DNA from: Tannerella sp.
Lineage (GTDB): Bacteria; Bacteroidota; Bacteroidia; Bacteroidales; Tannerellaceae
Direction: 5' to 3'
NCBI GenBank assembly: GCA_031279875.1
Contig: JAITHS010000080.1
Span: 1 to 5,097 of the forward strand
Length of the DNA stretch: 5,097 nt
Of the stretch, positions 1-5,097 are shown piece after piece. A program made the translations under genes and the position numbers. Numbering within the stretch: position 1 is the first letter of the stretch; every line of letters begins with the position of its first letter. The notes below the pieces were generated by a model, which ran no database searches, was not told where the DNA came from, and saw only the letters and a list, made by a program, of their open reading frames with translations.

Positions 1-608
1 TTTGTACTGAAAATAGCCCCTGCAAAAGATATTACTCCCGCGTATCTGAAACCGGCGGGCAGTTTTGATGCCGACGGCATGGCGTTGCAGAGCGCATACT
101 CGCCGTTAAGTACCGATATTGCACCGGCACTCGACCCCGACAGCACTACGGCAGCGGTATCTGCTCCCCATGCCGAAGAGTGTTCAATTATAAACGAAGT
201 GGCGTCAAAAAGGTCTTCTACCGCCATATTTACGGCATTAGTCATGTTTTCGACAAAAGCATTAAACAGTTTCAACTTGCTCTGTTTCATGTTGATACGG
301 TCTTGAACGCCTTTAAGTCCGAGACGGTAATCGATTGAAATAACTATGTATCCGAGTTCCGCCAAGCGCTTAAAATAAGCCATATATGTTTGATGGTCGC
401 GATTGCCGCGCATAAAACTGCCGCCAAACATAAATACGATACACGGTTTGGAAGCGCCGACTTGCGGCGAAAGGTCGTATTTATCTAATCGCAACGTGTC
501 GATGCCCTTAACGGCATAGATAAAAGTCTGTTTTTGAGGAACATCGTCGGCCGCAAAAACTGCCGTACATATAACGAAACATATCAGGAAGAAAACAAAT
601 CGGCGCAT
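1..608 (-). CDS. Secreted alpha/beta hydrolase (esterase/lipase-like), 3' end cut off by the window edge
   Basis: The visible 202 residues are the N-terminal part of a serine hydrolase of the alpha/beta-hydrolase (carboxylesterase) type, which would cleave ester bonds; the substrate cannot be told. Residues 1-20 form a signal peptide (MRR, a hydrophobic stretch, then AVFAA before DD), so the protein is probably exported to the periplasm or beyond. Residues 58-66 (VFMFGGSFM) fit the strand and oxyanion-hole loop that is HGGG in many relatives; here His is Phe and the last Gly is Ser. DYR at 93-95 is a usual family landmark. GSSAG at 158-162 is the GxSxG nucleophile elbow, with Ser160 as predicted nucleophile. 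The Asp and His of the triad lie beyond the edge. The ATG at 608 is chosen because it starts the signal peptide and no closer in-frame ATG exists upstream. It overlaps the end of the upstream 105-aa gene by 25 nt, so the two are probably co-transcribed. Family call is secure; substrate unknown. Confidence 0.85.
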   Translation of the reverse strand, partial: MRRFVFFLICFVICTAVFAADDVPQKQTFIYAVKGIDTLRLDKYDLSPQVGASKPCIVFMFGGSFMRGNRDHQTYMAYFKRLAELGYIVISIDYRLGLKGVQDRINMKQSKLKLFNAFVENMTNAVNMAVEDLFDATSFIIEHSSAWGADTAAVVLSGSSAGAISVLNGEYALCNAMPSASKLPAGFRYAGVISFAGAIFST

Positions 609-901
609 GGATCGGGGTTTAATATTTGATTTACTCTGTATCGATGTTGTATTTTCATGCCGGTTTTGGGGTTGATAACGCGGGCAAACATCCTTGAATA
701 ACTTTGGGAACGTTTAGAGGAAGTCTCATACAAAAGGATTTTGTGAACTTTCCTTTGCACTTCGTCTCTATCTAACGGCTTGGGTTCAAATATATTCAAA
801 AATTTGTTAACCAAATGAAGCGCTATAATGCTTATATGCAGTCCTTGCATTCCGGCAGGTTCCAGTACTTCGTAAATGCTTTGTCGGTTGATACGGTTCA
901 T
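584..901 (-). CDS. Uncharacterised 105-aa basic protein, possible winged-helix (HARE-HTH-like) fold
   Basis: I do not recognise a named family. The 105-residue product has no signal peptide and no clear membrane segment. Residues 7-35 (QSIYEVLEPAGMQG, then LHISIIALHLVN) and the helix at 44-60 (DRDEVQRKVHKILLYET) resemble the layout of small winged-helix/HARE-HTH domains: a helix ending in VL, a turn, an HxxxIAxHL helix, a third helix, then a basic wing-like stretch (SSKRSQSYSR to MKIQHRYRVN, residues 61-91). This is a resemblance by eye, not an assignment. The start is the ATG at 901. A longer reading from 955 is possible but would place the -7 promoter element (931-924) inside the coding region and add a lysine- and phenylalanine-rich stretch encoded by a poly-A/T tract. 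The gene ends inside the hydrolase start region, so the two are likely one transcript with coupled translation. Confidence 0.6.
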   Translation of the reverse strand: MNRINRQSIYEVLEPAGMQGLHISIIALHLVNKFLNIFEPKPLDRDEVQRKVHKILLYETSSKRSQSYSRMFARVINPKTGMKIQHRYRVNQILNPDPCADLFSS

Positions 902-923
902 AAAAAATATTGATAAAACGCTG

Positions 924-954
924 CAAAGGTAGAATTTTTTTTTTAGATAACACA
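924..954 (-). promoter_or_regulatory. Bacteroidota-type promoter for the 105-aa gene/hydrolase unit
   Basis: Read on the minus strand, TACCTTTG at 931-924 matches the -7 consensus TAnnTTTG exactly. TGTG at 954-951, 19 nt upstream, is one mismatch from the -33 box TTTG. Transcription would begin near 918, leaving a leader of roughly 15-20 nt before the ATG at 901. This position decides that start against the longer reading from 955. The match is seen in the sequence; activity is inferred. Confidence 0.7.
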
Positions 955-970
955 TAAATAATATTTTTTT

Positions 971-1001
971 TTTGCAATATCAAAAAAAAACCTTACTTTT
1001 G
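971..1001 (+). promoter_or_regulatory. Bacteroidota-type promoter for the plus-strand gene pair
   Basis: TTTG at 971-974 and TACTTTTG at 994-1001 match both boxes of the Bacteroidota consensus (TTTG, 19 nt, TAnnTTTG) with exact spacing. Transcription would start near 1008, giving a leader of about 35-40 nt before the ATG at 1045. The intervening sequence is rich in A and T runs. This is the best promoter match in the window and indicates that the pair at 1045-2374 is transcribed on its own. Confidence 0.75.
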
Positions 1002-1044
1002 CGGAGATTTTTGGGCAAAGTTTTAACGTATAAATAAAAGAACA

Positions 1045-1893
1045 ATGTCAATAGAACAACTGACAAATAATTATCTTGCTCATTGGAGTAGAATAACAGA
1101 GAACCGAGACAATAGTTTGCCGGATTTCACAGATAGGTTTATGCGATTAGAGGTAACGCATACTTTTTCTGAATCTGCCTATAATAATATTTTTCTGAAT
1201 CCGGACGCACAGCATCGAGGGCTGTTGAGCTACGAGTATAGAAGAAGCCATGGGCTCACGACTTCAAGGCCGCCGACCGAGCCTGCGGCATCTTTTGGAT
1301 TAAATCGATTTGTTTTCGCATATTTAGGTTCGCATGAACCGTATTATGCGGGACAAGATACGGATCCTGCGTTTGGAGTATTTATTTCGCGAAATTTGGA
1401 ATATTTGGAGACTTCAAATGCCTCTCGCAGAGACCTTGCCTCCCCTGAAATCCGAGAACCTATCCAAGATGAGTTTATGATGCCGGAAGATGCGAGAAAA
1501 ATAATCGCATTAGAAATAGAAAACAATCATCAAGGAGACATTTGGTCTTATTGGGGCAACCCCAATGGAGACCTGAAAAAAATGTGGGAAAGCAAAGCGG
1601 AAATGCACTTTCTTGACAAAATACAAATATCCGACATAAAAGGTATTCTATGGCCGGTGAAAATTAATACATATTCGGCCAATGGTCGTGATTATTCTCA
1701 ACATACAAGAGAACAACAAGAGTTTGCCGAATTATATCCACACATAAAGATATACAATTATACATGGAAGTCGAACTTCAATTATGGTTCTAAATCATTT
1801 ATAAATGCATCTTGTTGTGTTTCTAAACACTATTTTTCAAATAACGATTATCCACCAAGTCAAATGTACCTATATGAAAACACGAGAAAATAA
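1045..1893 (+). CDS. Uncharacterised 282-aa protein with a possible ADP-ribosyltransferase-like layout
   Basis: I cannot assign this soluble-looking 282-residue protein to a named family. It has no signal peptide and no membrane segment. By eye, several pieces follow the order seen in ADP-ribosyltransferase-fold proteins: VTHTFSESAYNNIF at 37-50 followed by RGLLS at 58-62 (compare the H-[GY]-T, helix, IL, GL opening of such families); a strand FGVFIS at 110-115; and AEMHFLDKIQISDIKGILWP at 185-204, where Glu182 or Glu186 would sit before a final strand like the catalytic Glu. His39 would be the NAD-binding His. This is a structural guess only. The region around 141-175 is acidic (MPEDARKIIALEIENN) and ends in a WSYWGNPNGD stretch. 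The C-terminal 70 residues are rich in Tyr, Asn and Ser and carry a CC pair at 257-258. The ATG at 1045 lies 43 nt after a strong promoter. Its last 20 nt overlap the following gene, so the two probably form an operon. Alternatives are an orphan hypothetical or a mobile-element accessory gene. Confidence 0.75.
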   Translation: MSIEQLTNNYLAHWSRITENRDNSLPDFTDRFMRLEVTHTFSESAYNNIFLNPDAQHRGLLSYEYRRSHGLTTSRPPTEPAASFGLNRFVFAYLGSHEPYYAGQDTDPAFGVFISRNLEYLETSNASRRDLASPEIREPIQDEFMMPEDARKIIALEIENNHQGDIWSYWGNPNGDLKKMWESKAEMHFLDKIQISDIKGILWPVKINTYSANGRDYSQHTREQQEFAELYPHIKIYNYTWKSNFNYGSKSFINASCCVSKHYFSNNDYPPSQMYLYENTRK

Positions 1894-2374
1894 TATTCGA
1901 TGGGGACTTGCGTTTGTGCGCAAAACGCTTTTGCCTGCCGAAGGCACATGGACGGAAGTACCATATTACACATACGAAATAAACGGAGATAGAAGTACCT
2001 ATTATAAGGCTCAATGTAAAGATTTCCCTATTGACTTGAAAGCAATTGAAAGTTATCCGATATTGGAATCTTTTGTTGCATGCAATTATGAAATCAGACC
2101 GGATCAAAGTGTTTTCATTGATTGGATCGGCAATTATTTTATAGGAAAGGAAGACTGTTTTAATATACAGCCGGAAAATATAACTATTATTTACAGAGAG
2201 CCGAATATTCCAAGATTCGCTTGGTTGGACGTGATACTATTACGAACCTACAATAACTTTCAAAACACAATTAATGGCACAGAGAAGATTTGGTTTTGGA
2301 AGAATATCTCCTGCCTGACATGCCTGATACACAAAGCGAAATTCCTTTTTAAAAAATCACAAATCTTTAAGTAA
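1874..2374 (+). CDS. Uncharacterised 166-aa protein, partner of the upstream 282-aa gene
   Basis: No known family recognised. The product has 166 residues, no signal peptide and no convincing membrane segment, though residues 113-124 (RFAWLDVILLRT) are hydrophobic. It is rich in aromatic residues: WTEVPYYTYE at 26-35, FIDWIGNYF at 81-89 and WFW at 140-142, and it ends in a basic tail (residues 154-166). The ATG at 1874 is preferred because it opens a compact protein overlapping the previous stop by 20 nt. The frame is open further left to an ATG at 1805, but that would add 23 residues overlapping the 282-aa gene deeply. GC is about 36% by hand count over 1921-2340, lower than most of the flanking minus-strand genes. 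Its last 18 nt overlap the 3' end of the YihY gene tail to tail. Position as the second gene of a two-gene unit would suit an immunity or antitoxin protein if the first is a toxin, but nothing in its sequence shows this. Confidence 0.7.
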   Translation: MKTRENNIRWGLAFVRKTLLPAEGTWTEVPYYTYEINGDRSTYYKAQCKDFPIDLKAIESYPILESFVACNYEIRPDQSVFIDWIGNYFIGKEDCFNIQPENITIIYREPNIPRFAWLDVILLRTYNNFQNTINGTEKIWFWKNISCLTCLIHKAKFLFKKSQIFK

Positions 2375-3694
2375 ATGTTTATTACCATAATCAAACATCG
2401 TTTCGCGGGTAGTTATCAGGGCTTTCCACTCGTCGCCGAAATGATGATCGCTGTCGATTTTAAAATCCTCGTTCCCTTTTTCGTCAATCTTGCGTAACAG
2501 GTAGCCGATAGTTAACTTGTTGATATCCAGTGCCGGTTGAAATCGTACTATACGCTCGTCGTCGCCCGACATCACTTCACAGAGGATATTCAAACTCACA
2601 AGTTCGTAGAGTATCTCGGTAGTCAGACGAACAGGTATTTGGTTTTCGTCCGACATCTCGTCGGCAGTGTAAGGCACGCCGTCTTCATGCTCAAATCGCT
2701 TAACTATCAACGAAGTGATAAGTATAGACAGGAAGTCGCGGTATCGACGGCTGATGTTTTTGCTCTCCTTTTCAAAATTATATTCTTTGAGATTTTGCGA
2801 TGCGTAGGCTATCTCGGCGCCAAAAAGTATCAATACCCACGACAATTGCAACCAAACCAGCATTAGCGGCAAAGCAGCGAAACTGCCGTAGATAGCGTTA
2901 TATTTGCTTACGCCTATCTGACCGCTAATATACAGATATTGAAGCAGTTGAAAAGCACATCCGGTTAATATTCCGGCTGCAAGAGCATTAAAAAAGCGAA
3001 CCTTTGTGTTCGGAATGAGTATAAATAAGACGGTAAAAAACAGCGAAGCAAGGAAATATGGGGCTATTTTGAACAATGTGTTGGCAACAGGCGTCATAAA
3101 AACGTACTCTTGTAGAAATTCTGCTTTAAAAGTAGTTATCAACAGCGACAAGCCGCTTGAAACGGTCATTATGGCAGGCAAAATAATGATAAACGACAAA
3201 TAATCGGTTATTTTACGCCTCCATGAGCGAGGTTTTTTGATTTGCCATATATCGTTGAATGTGTTTTCGATAGTAGAAATCAAACTGATAACGGTATAAA
3301 GCAGCAGTACGATGCCGACGCCGATGAACAGACCGCCCTGTGAGACGGAGAGATAATTTTCGGCAAAACGGAATGCTTCATCAAGGATTTGGCGCTGCCC
3401 CGGCAGATAGTCATAGAGGCTTTGGCGGACAGAATCTTTCATCCCGAAACCGCTCGCCACGCCTACCAAAACCGCCAACAATGGTACGATAGCAAGTAAT
3501 GTGCTGTAAGTCAGCGCAGAGGCCTTTGTTTGCAGCGCCTCGTTTATAAATCCTCTAAATGCCAGACAGATGCTCTTAACGATAAAAACCGCAAAACGTT
3601 TCAGACGGCTCGTCATCTCGCGTTCGGTTATTCGCCAGACGTCATAAGTTACAAAACGTATTATTGTTGTTAAAAGTTGGATTATTCTATTCAT
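2357..3694 (-). CDS. YihY/BrkB-family inner-membrane protein with a cytosolic C-terminal domain
   Basis: A 445-residue integral membrane protein of the YihY/BrkB (formerly 'ribonuclease BN') family; the tRNA-processing label is historical and the transport or envelope role is unsettled. Family landmarks are clear: ASALTYSTLLAIVPLL at 58-73, IENTFNDIW at 142-150, PNTKVRFFNALAAG at 228-241, and YNAIYGSFAALP at 265-276 followed by GAEIAYA at 292-298. About six membrane helices fall within 36-295. Residues ~300-445 form a hydrophilic, mixed-charge extension with a winged-helix-like stretch (RLTTEILYELVSLNILCEV, ~356-374); such tails are found in a subset of YihY proteins. The ATG at 3694 is preferred over an in-frame TTG at 3703, because the latter lies inside the upstream gene, whose TAA (3698-3696) ends 1 nt before the ATG. 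The tight spacing means co-transcription and likely translational coupling with the permease gene. The 3' end overlaps the convergent 166-aa gene by 18 nt. Confidence 0.9.
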   Translation of the reverse strand: MNRIIQLLTTIIRFVTYDVWRITEREMTSRLKRFAVFIVKSICLAFRGFINEALQTKASALTYSTLLAIVPLLAVLVGVASGFGMKDSVRQSLYDYLPGQRQILDEAFRFAENYLSVSQGGLFIGVGIVLLLYTVISLISTIENTFNDIWQIKKPRSWRRKITDYLSFIIILPAIMTVSSGLSLLITTFKAEFLQEYVFMTPVANTLFKIAPYFLASLFFTVLFILIPNTKVRFFNALAAGILTGCAFQLLQYLYISGQIGVSKYNAIYGSFAALPLMLVWLQLSWVLILFGAEIAYASQNLKEYNFEKESKNISRRYRDFLSILITSLIVKRFEHEDGVPYTADEMSDENQIPVRLTTEILYELVSLNILCEVMSGDDERIVRFQPALDINKLTIGYLLRKIDEKGNEDFKIDSDHHFGDEWKALITTRETMFDYGNKHLLKDL

Positions 3695-3695
3695 T

Positions 3696-4949
3696 TTATT
3701 CAAATTTGATGGATTTTGCAGGTTCTATTTTTGCTACAAGATACGACGGGGCTATCATCAGCAGCAGCGAAATAAACAGCGTACAGACGTTAACAAGTAT
3801 TATTTGCAAAATATTAATCTCAATCGGCACGGAATCAATGTAGTATGTTTCAGGATTGAGTTTAAACCATTGAAAATAAGACTGTAATACACAAAACGCT
3901 ATCCCTGTAATATTTCCCCAGAACATTCCTTTAAGGGTTAAAAACATTGATACATAGAGAAATATCTTGCGTATGCTTCCGTTGCTCTCGCCCAACGATT
4001 TTAGAATACCTATCATGTTGGTACGCTCCAGAATGATTATCAGCAAGCCCGAAATCATGGTAAAGCCTGCAACAAGTATCATCAGAACGAGCAACAGTAT
4101 CACGTTTGAATCGAGGACTTCTAACCAGTTGAATATCATCGGATTAAGTTCTTTTATAGAGCGTATGTAGTAAGTGTTGGCTAACCGGTCTGTTTTGTCG
4201 ATGAGGGAGAAATAGAGTTCTTCGGTTATGCCGTCAAGGTTGTCGTAATCGTCGAGAAATATTTCGACGCCGCTTGCCATATCGCTGTCCCATCCGTTGA
4301 GGCGGCGGATATGCTTGATGTCGCATATCACAAAAAGTTTGTCGTAATCGGAAAATCCGGTGTTATAAATGCCTGATACGTAGAGTTTTCTTGCTCTTAT
4401 ATCTTCGCTGTTTACGAAGTATGCAAGAAACGAATCGCCGCATTTGAGCCTCAACATTTTAGCGAGAGTTTCGGAAACGAGCGTCTGATTGGAAATAACG
4501 CCGGGGTCAATATTAATCATCTGACCTTCAACAAGATGCTTCTTTAAAAAAGTCGTATCATAATCGTTGCTTACGCCTTTGAGGACGATGCCCTGAAAAT
4601 CGTTGTCGGTCTTGATGATACCCGGTTTTGTTGCAAATATTTCGGTGTGAACAACGCCTTTGGTCGTATTGAGCGCGTGCAGCAACGAATCGCCGACAAC
4701 TATCGGCTTCGATTCGTAAGAGTTGTTGCTGTCGAAGTTGGTAAGCCTGATGTGCGACCCGAAGCCGATAACTTTGTTGCGTACTTCCTGCTTAAACCCC
4801 GTAACGATGGCTATGGCTATAATCATGACTGCCAGCCCGATAGCGATGCCGGCCATCGAAAGACGTATCACAGGGGGAGTAGCCCGCCTGTTGTCCTCCC
4901 TGTCGGCAGAAAAATGTATTCGCCGTGCTATAAAAAGTTCTATGTTCAA
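3696..4949 (-). CDS. ABC transporter permease of the LolC/LolE/FtsX-MacB type
   Basis: A 417-residue inner-membrane permease resembling LolC/LolE, which with an ATPase (LolD) extracts lipoproteins from the inner membrane and hands them toward the outer membrane. Domain order fits: short cytosolic N-terminus (FIARRIHF, 6-13), TM1 at ~32-51 (GIAIGLAVMIIAIAIVTGF), a MacB-like periplasmic domain ~52-280, then the FtsX domain with TM2 ~282-307, the coupling helix ERTNMIGILKSLGES (308-322), TM3 ~331-357 and TM4 ~378-402. The C-terminus PAKSIKFE is typical of the family. No ATPase gene is in the window, so it must pair with one encoded elsewhere. The start is a TTG at 4949, giving (M)NIELFIARR, the normal family N-terminus; no in-frame ATG lies between it and the promoter. 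An out-of-frame ATG at 4960 is discussed in the findings. A Lol role is family inference; other FtsX/MacB exporters of this shape act in different exports, so no gene symbol is given. Confidence 0.88.
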   Translation of the reverse strand: MNIELFIARRIHFSADREDNRRATPPVIRLSMAGIAIGLAVMIIAIAIVTGFKQEVRNKVIGFGSHIRLTNFDSNNSYESKPIVVGDSLLHALNTTKGVVHTEIFATKPGIIKTDNDFQGIVLKGVSNDYDTTFLKKHLVEGQMINIDPGVISNQTLVSETLAKMLRLKCGDSFLAYFVNSEDIRARKLYVSGIYNTGFSDYDKLFVICDIKHIRRLNGWDSDMASGVEIFLDDYDNLDGITEELYFSLIDKTDRLANTYYIRSIKELNPMIFNWLEVLDSNVILLLVLMILVAGFTMISGLLIIILERTNMIGILKSLGESNGSIRKIFLYVSMFLTLKGMFWGNITGIAFCVLQSYFQWFKLNPETYYIDSVPIEINILQIILVNVCTLFISLLLMIAPSYLVAKIEPAKSIKFE

Positions 4950-4969
4950 ATATTTGTCATTTTTTGCCG

Positions 4970-4977
4970 CAAAAGTA
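4970..4977 (-). promoter_or_regulatory. Bacteroidota-type -7 element for the permease-YihY operon
   Basis: Read on the minus strand, TACTTTTG at 4977-4970 matches TAnnTTTG. No good -33 TTTG is found at 19 nt upstream (the bases there read GCAT), so only the -7 box is claimed. Transcription from about 4964 would leave a leader near 15 nt before the TTG start, and only a few nt before the out-of-frame ATG at 4960. There is no other clear promoter between here and the YihY gene, so both genes are probably read from it. Confidence 0.6.
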
Positions 4978-5017
4978 TAAAAAATTTCAAGAAAATATGC
5001 ACCGAAATAAAAAAATG

Positions 5018-5050
5018 TGCGTCTTTTGATTTTTTAACAAAAAAAACGCA
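5018..5050 (+). repeat. Imperfect inverted repeat between the divergent promoters
   Basis: TGCGT at 5018-5022 pairs with ACGCA at 5046-5050, and after one mismatch TTTT (5024-5027) pairs with AAAA (5041-5044), enclosing an A/T-rich loop of about 13 nt. It lies just upstream of the plus-strand -7 element and overlaps the expected -33 position, so it could be a regulator site or merely a by-product of the A/T runs. It has too little GC and the wrong place for a confident terminator call. Confidence 0.25.
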
Positions 5051-5068
5051 TTATTAGAAATAAAGTTG

Positions 5069-5076
5069 TATCTTTG
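5069..5076 (+). promoter_or_regulatory. Bacteroidota-type -7 element for a plus-strand gene beyond the right edge
   Basis: TATCTTTG at 5069-5076 is an exact TAnnTTTG match, followed by CAACC, a common start-site context in this phylum. The -33 position (about 5046-5049) reads ACGC and is not a match. No ATG follows before the window ends at 5097, so the gene it serves lies outside. It is divergent from the permease operon. Confidence 0.6.
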
Positions 5077-5097
5077 CAACCTCAAACAACATACCTA

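Noticed and set aside
79..306. Plus-strand 75-codon frame
   Set aside because: Antisense to the hydrolase region that carries the GSSAG elbow; a shadow frame.
584..955. Longer 123-aa reading of the small minus-strand gene
   Set aside because: Its extra 18 residues span the -7 promoter element at 931-924 and are encoded by a poly-A/T tract; the ATG at 901 fits the promoter.
932..990. Runs of A and T as a rho-independent terminator
   Set aside because: No GC-rich stem precedes the T-runs in either direction, and both promoters' elements lie within the tract.
1805..1873. N-terminal extension of the 166-aa gene to an upstream ATG
   Set aside because: It would overlap the 282-aa gene by 89 nt; the ATG at 1874 gives a normal short overlap.
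1344..2107. Minus-strand frames of 60 and 94 codons under the plus-strand pair
   Set aside because: Antisense to longer frames with a clear promoter; no family features.
2537..3203. Plus-strand frames of 109 and 65 codons inside the YihY gene
   Set aside because: Antisense to conserved YihY motifs; low-complexity chance frames with no start signals.
3695..3703. TTG start for the YihY gene
   Set aside because: An ATG three codons downstream sits 1 nt after the permease stop, the usual operon arrangement.
4647..5057. Plus-strand frames of 136 and 85 codons over the permease 5' end
   Set aside because: They are antisense to a well-supported permease, have no promoter of their own, and show no family resemblance.

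Overview
The window looks like a chromosomal piece from a member of the Bacteroidota, probably order Bacteroidales. Four start regions carry the phylum's -7 promoter element TAnnTTTG (ends at 924, 1001, 4970 and 5076), two of them with a -33 box at the expected spacing. Shine-Dalgarno sites are not evident, and the recognised proteins (a secreted esterase with an FGGSF-type oxyanion loop, a LolC/LolE-type permease, a YihY-type membrane protein) read like Bacteroidales versions. No rRNA, tRNA, CRISPR array, insertion sequence or phage gene was seen.

Layout, left to right. (1) 1-901, minus strand: a two-gene unit of a 105-aa uncharacterised protein (901-584) followed by an exported alpha/beta hydrolase (from 608, running off the left edge); the two overlap by 25 nt. 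(2) 902-1044: a compact AT-rich intergenic region with two divergent promoters back to back. (3) 1045-2374, plus strand: two overlapping genes of 282 and 166 aa that I cannot assign to a named family. They are the only complete genes on the plus strand, the second is visibly AT-richer than its neighbours, and they may be an accessory cassette. The first shows a faint ADP-ribosyltransferase-like layout, so an effector/toxin with a cognate partner is one testable reading. (4) 2357-4949, minus strand: a two-gene operon of a LolC/LolE/FtsX-type ABC permease and, 1 nt after its stop, a YihY/BrkB-family membrane protein. Its 3' end overlaps the end of the plus-strand cassette by 18 nt. (5) 4950-5097: a second divergent promoter region, with the permease promoter on the minus strand and a plus-strand promoter for a gene beyond the right edge.

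The conserved part is envelope-related: a lipoprotein-transport-type permease co-transcribed with a YihY membrane protein. The least explained part is the plus-strand gene pair lodged between the conserved minus-strand units. Start codons needed care: the permease has no usable ATG and probably starts at TTG, YihY most likely starts at an ATG just after the permease stop, and the promoter position fixes the start of the 105-aa protein.
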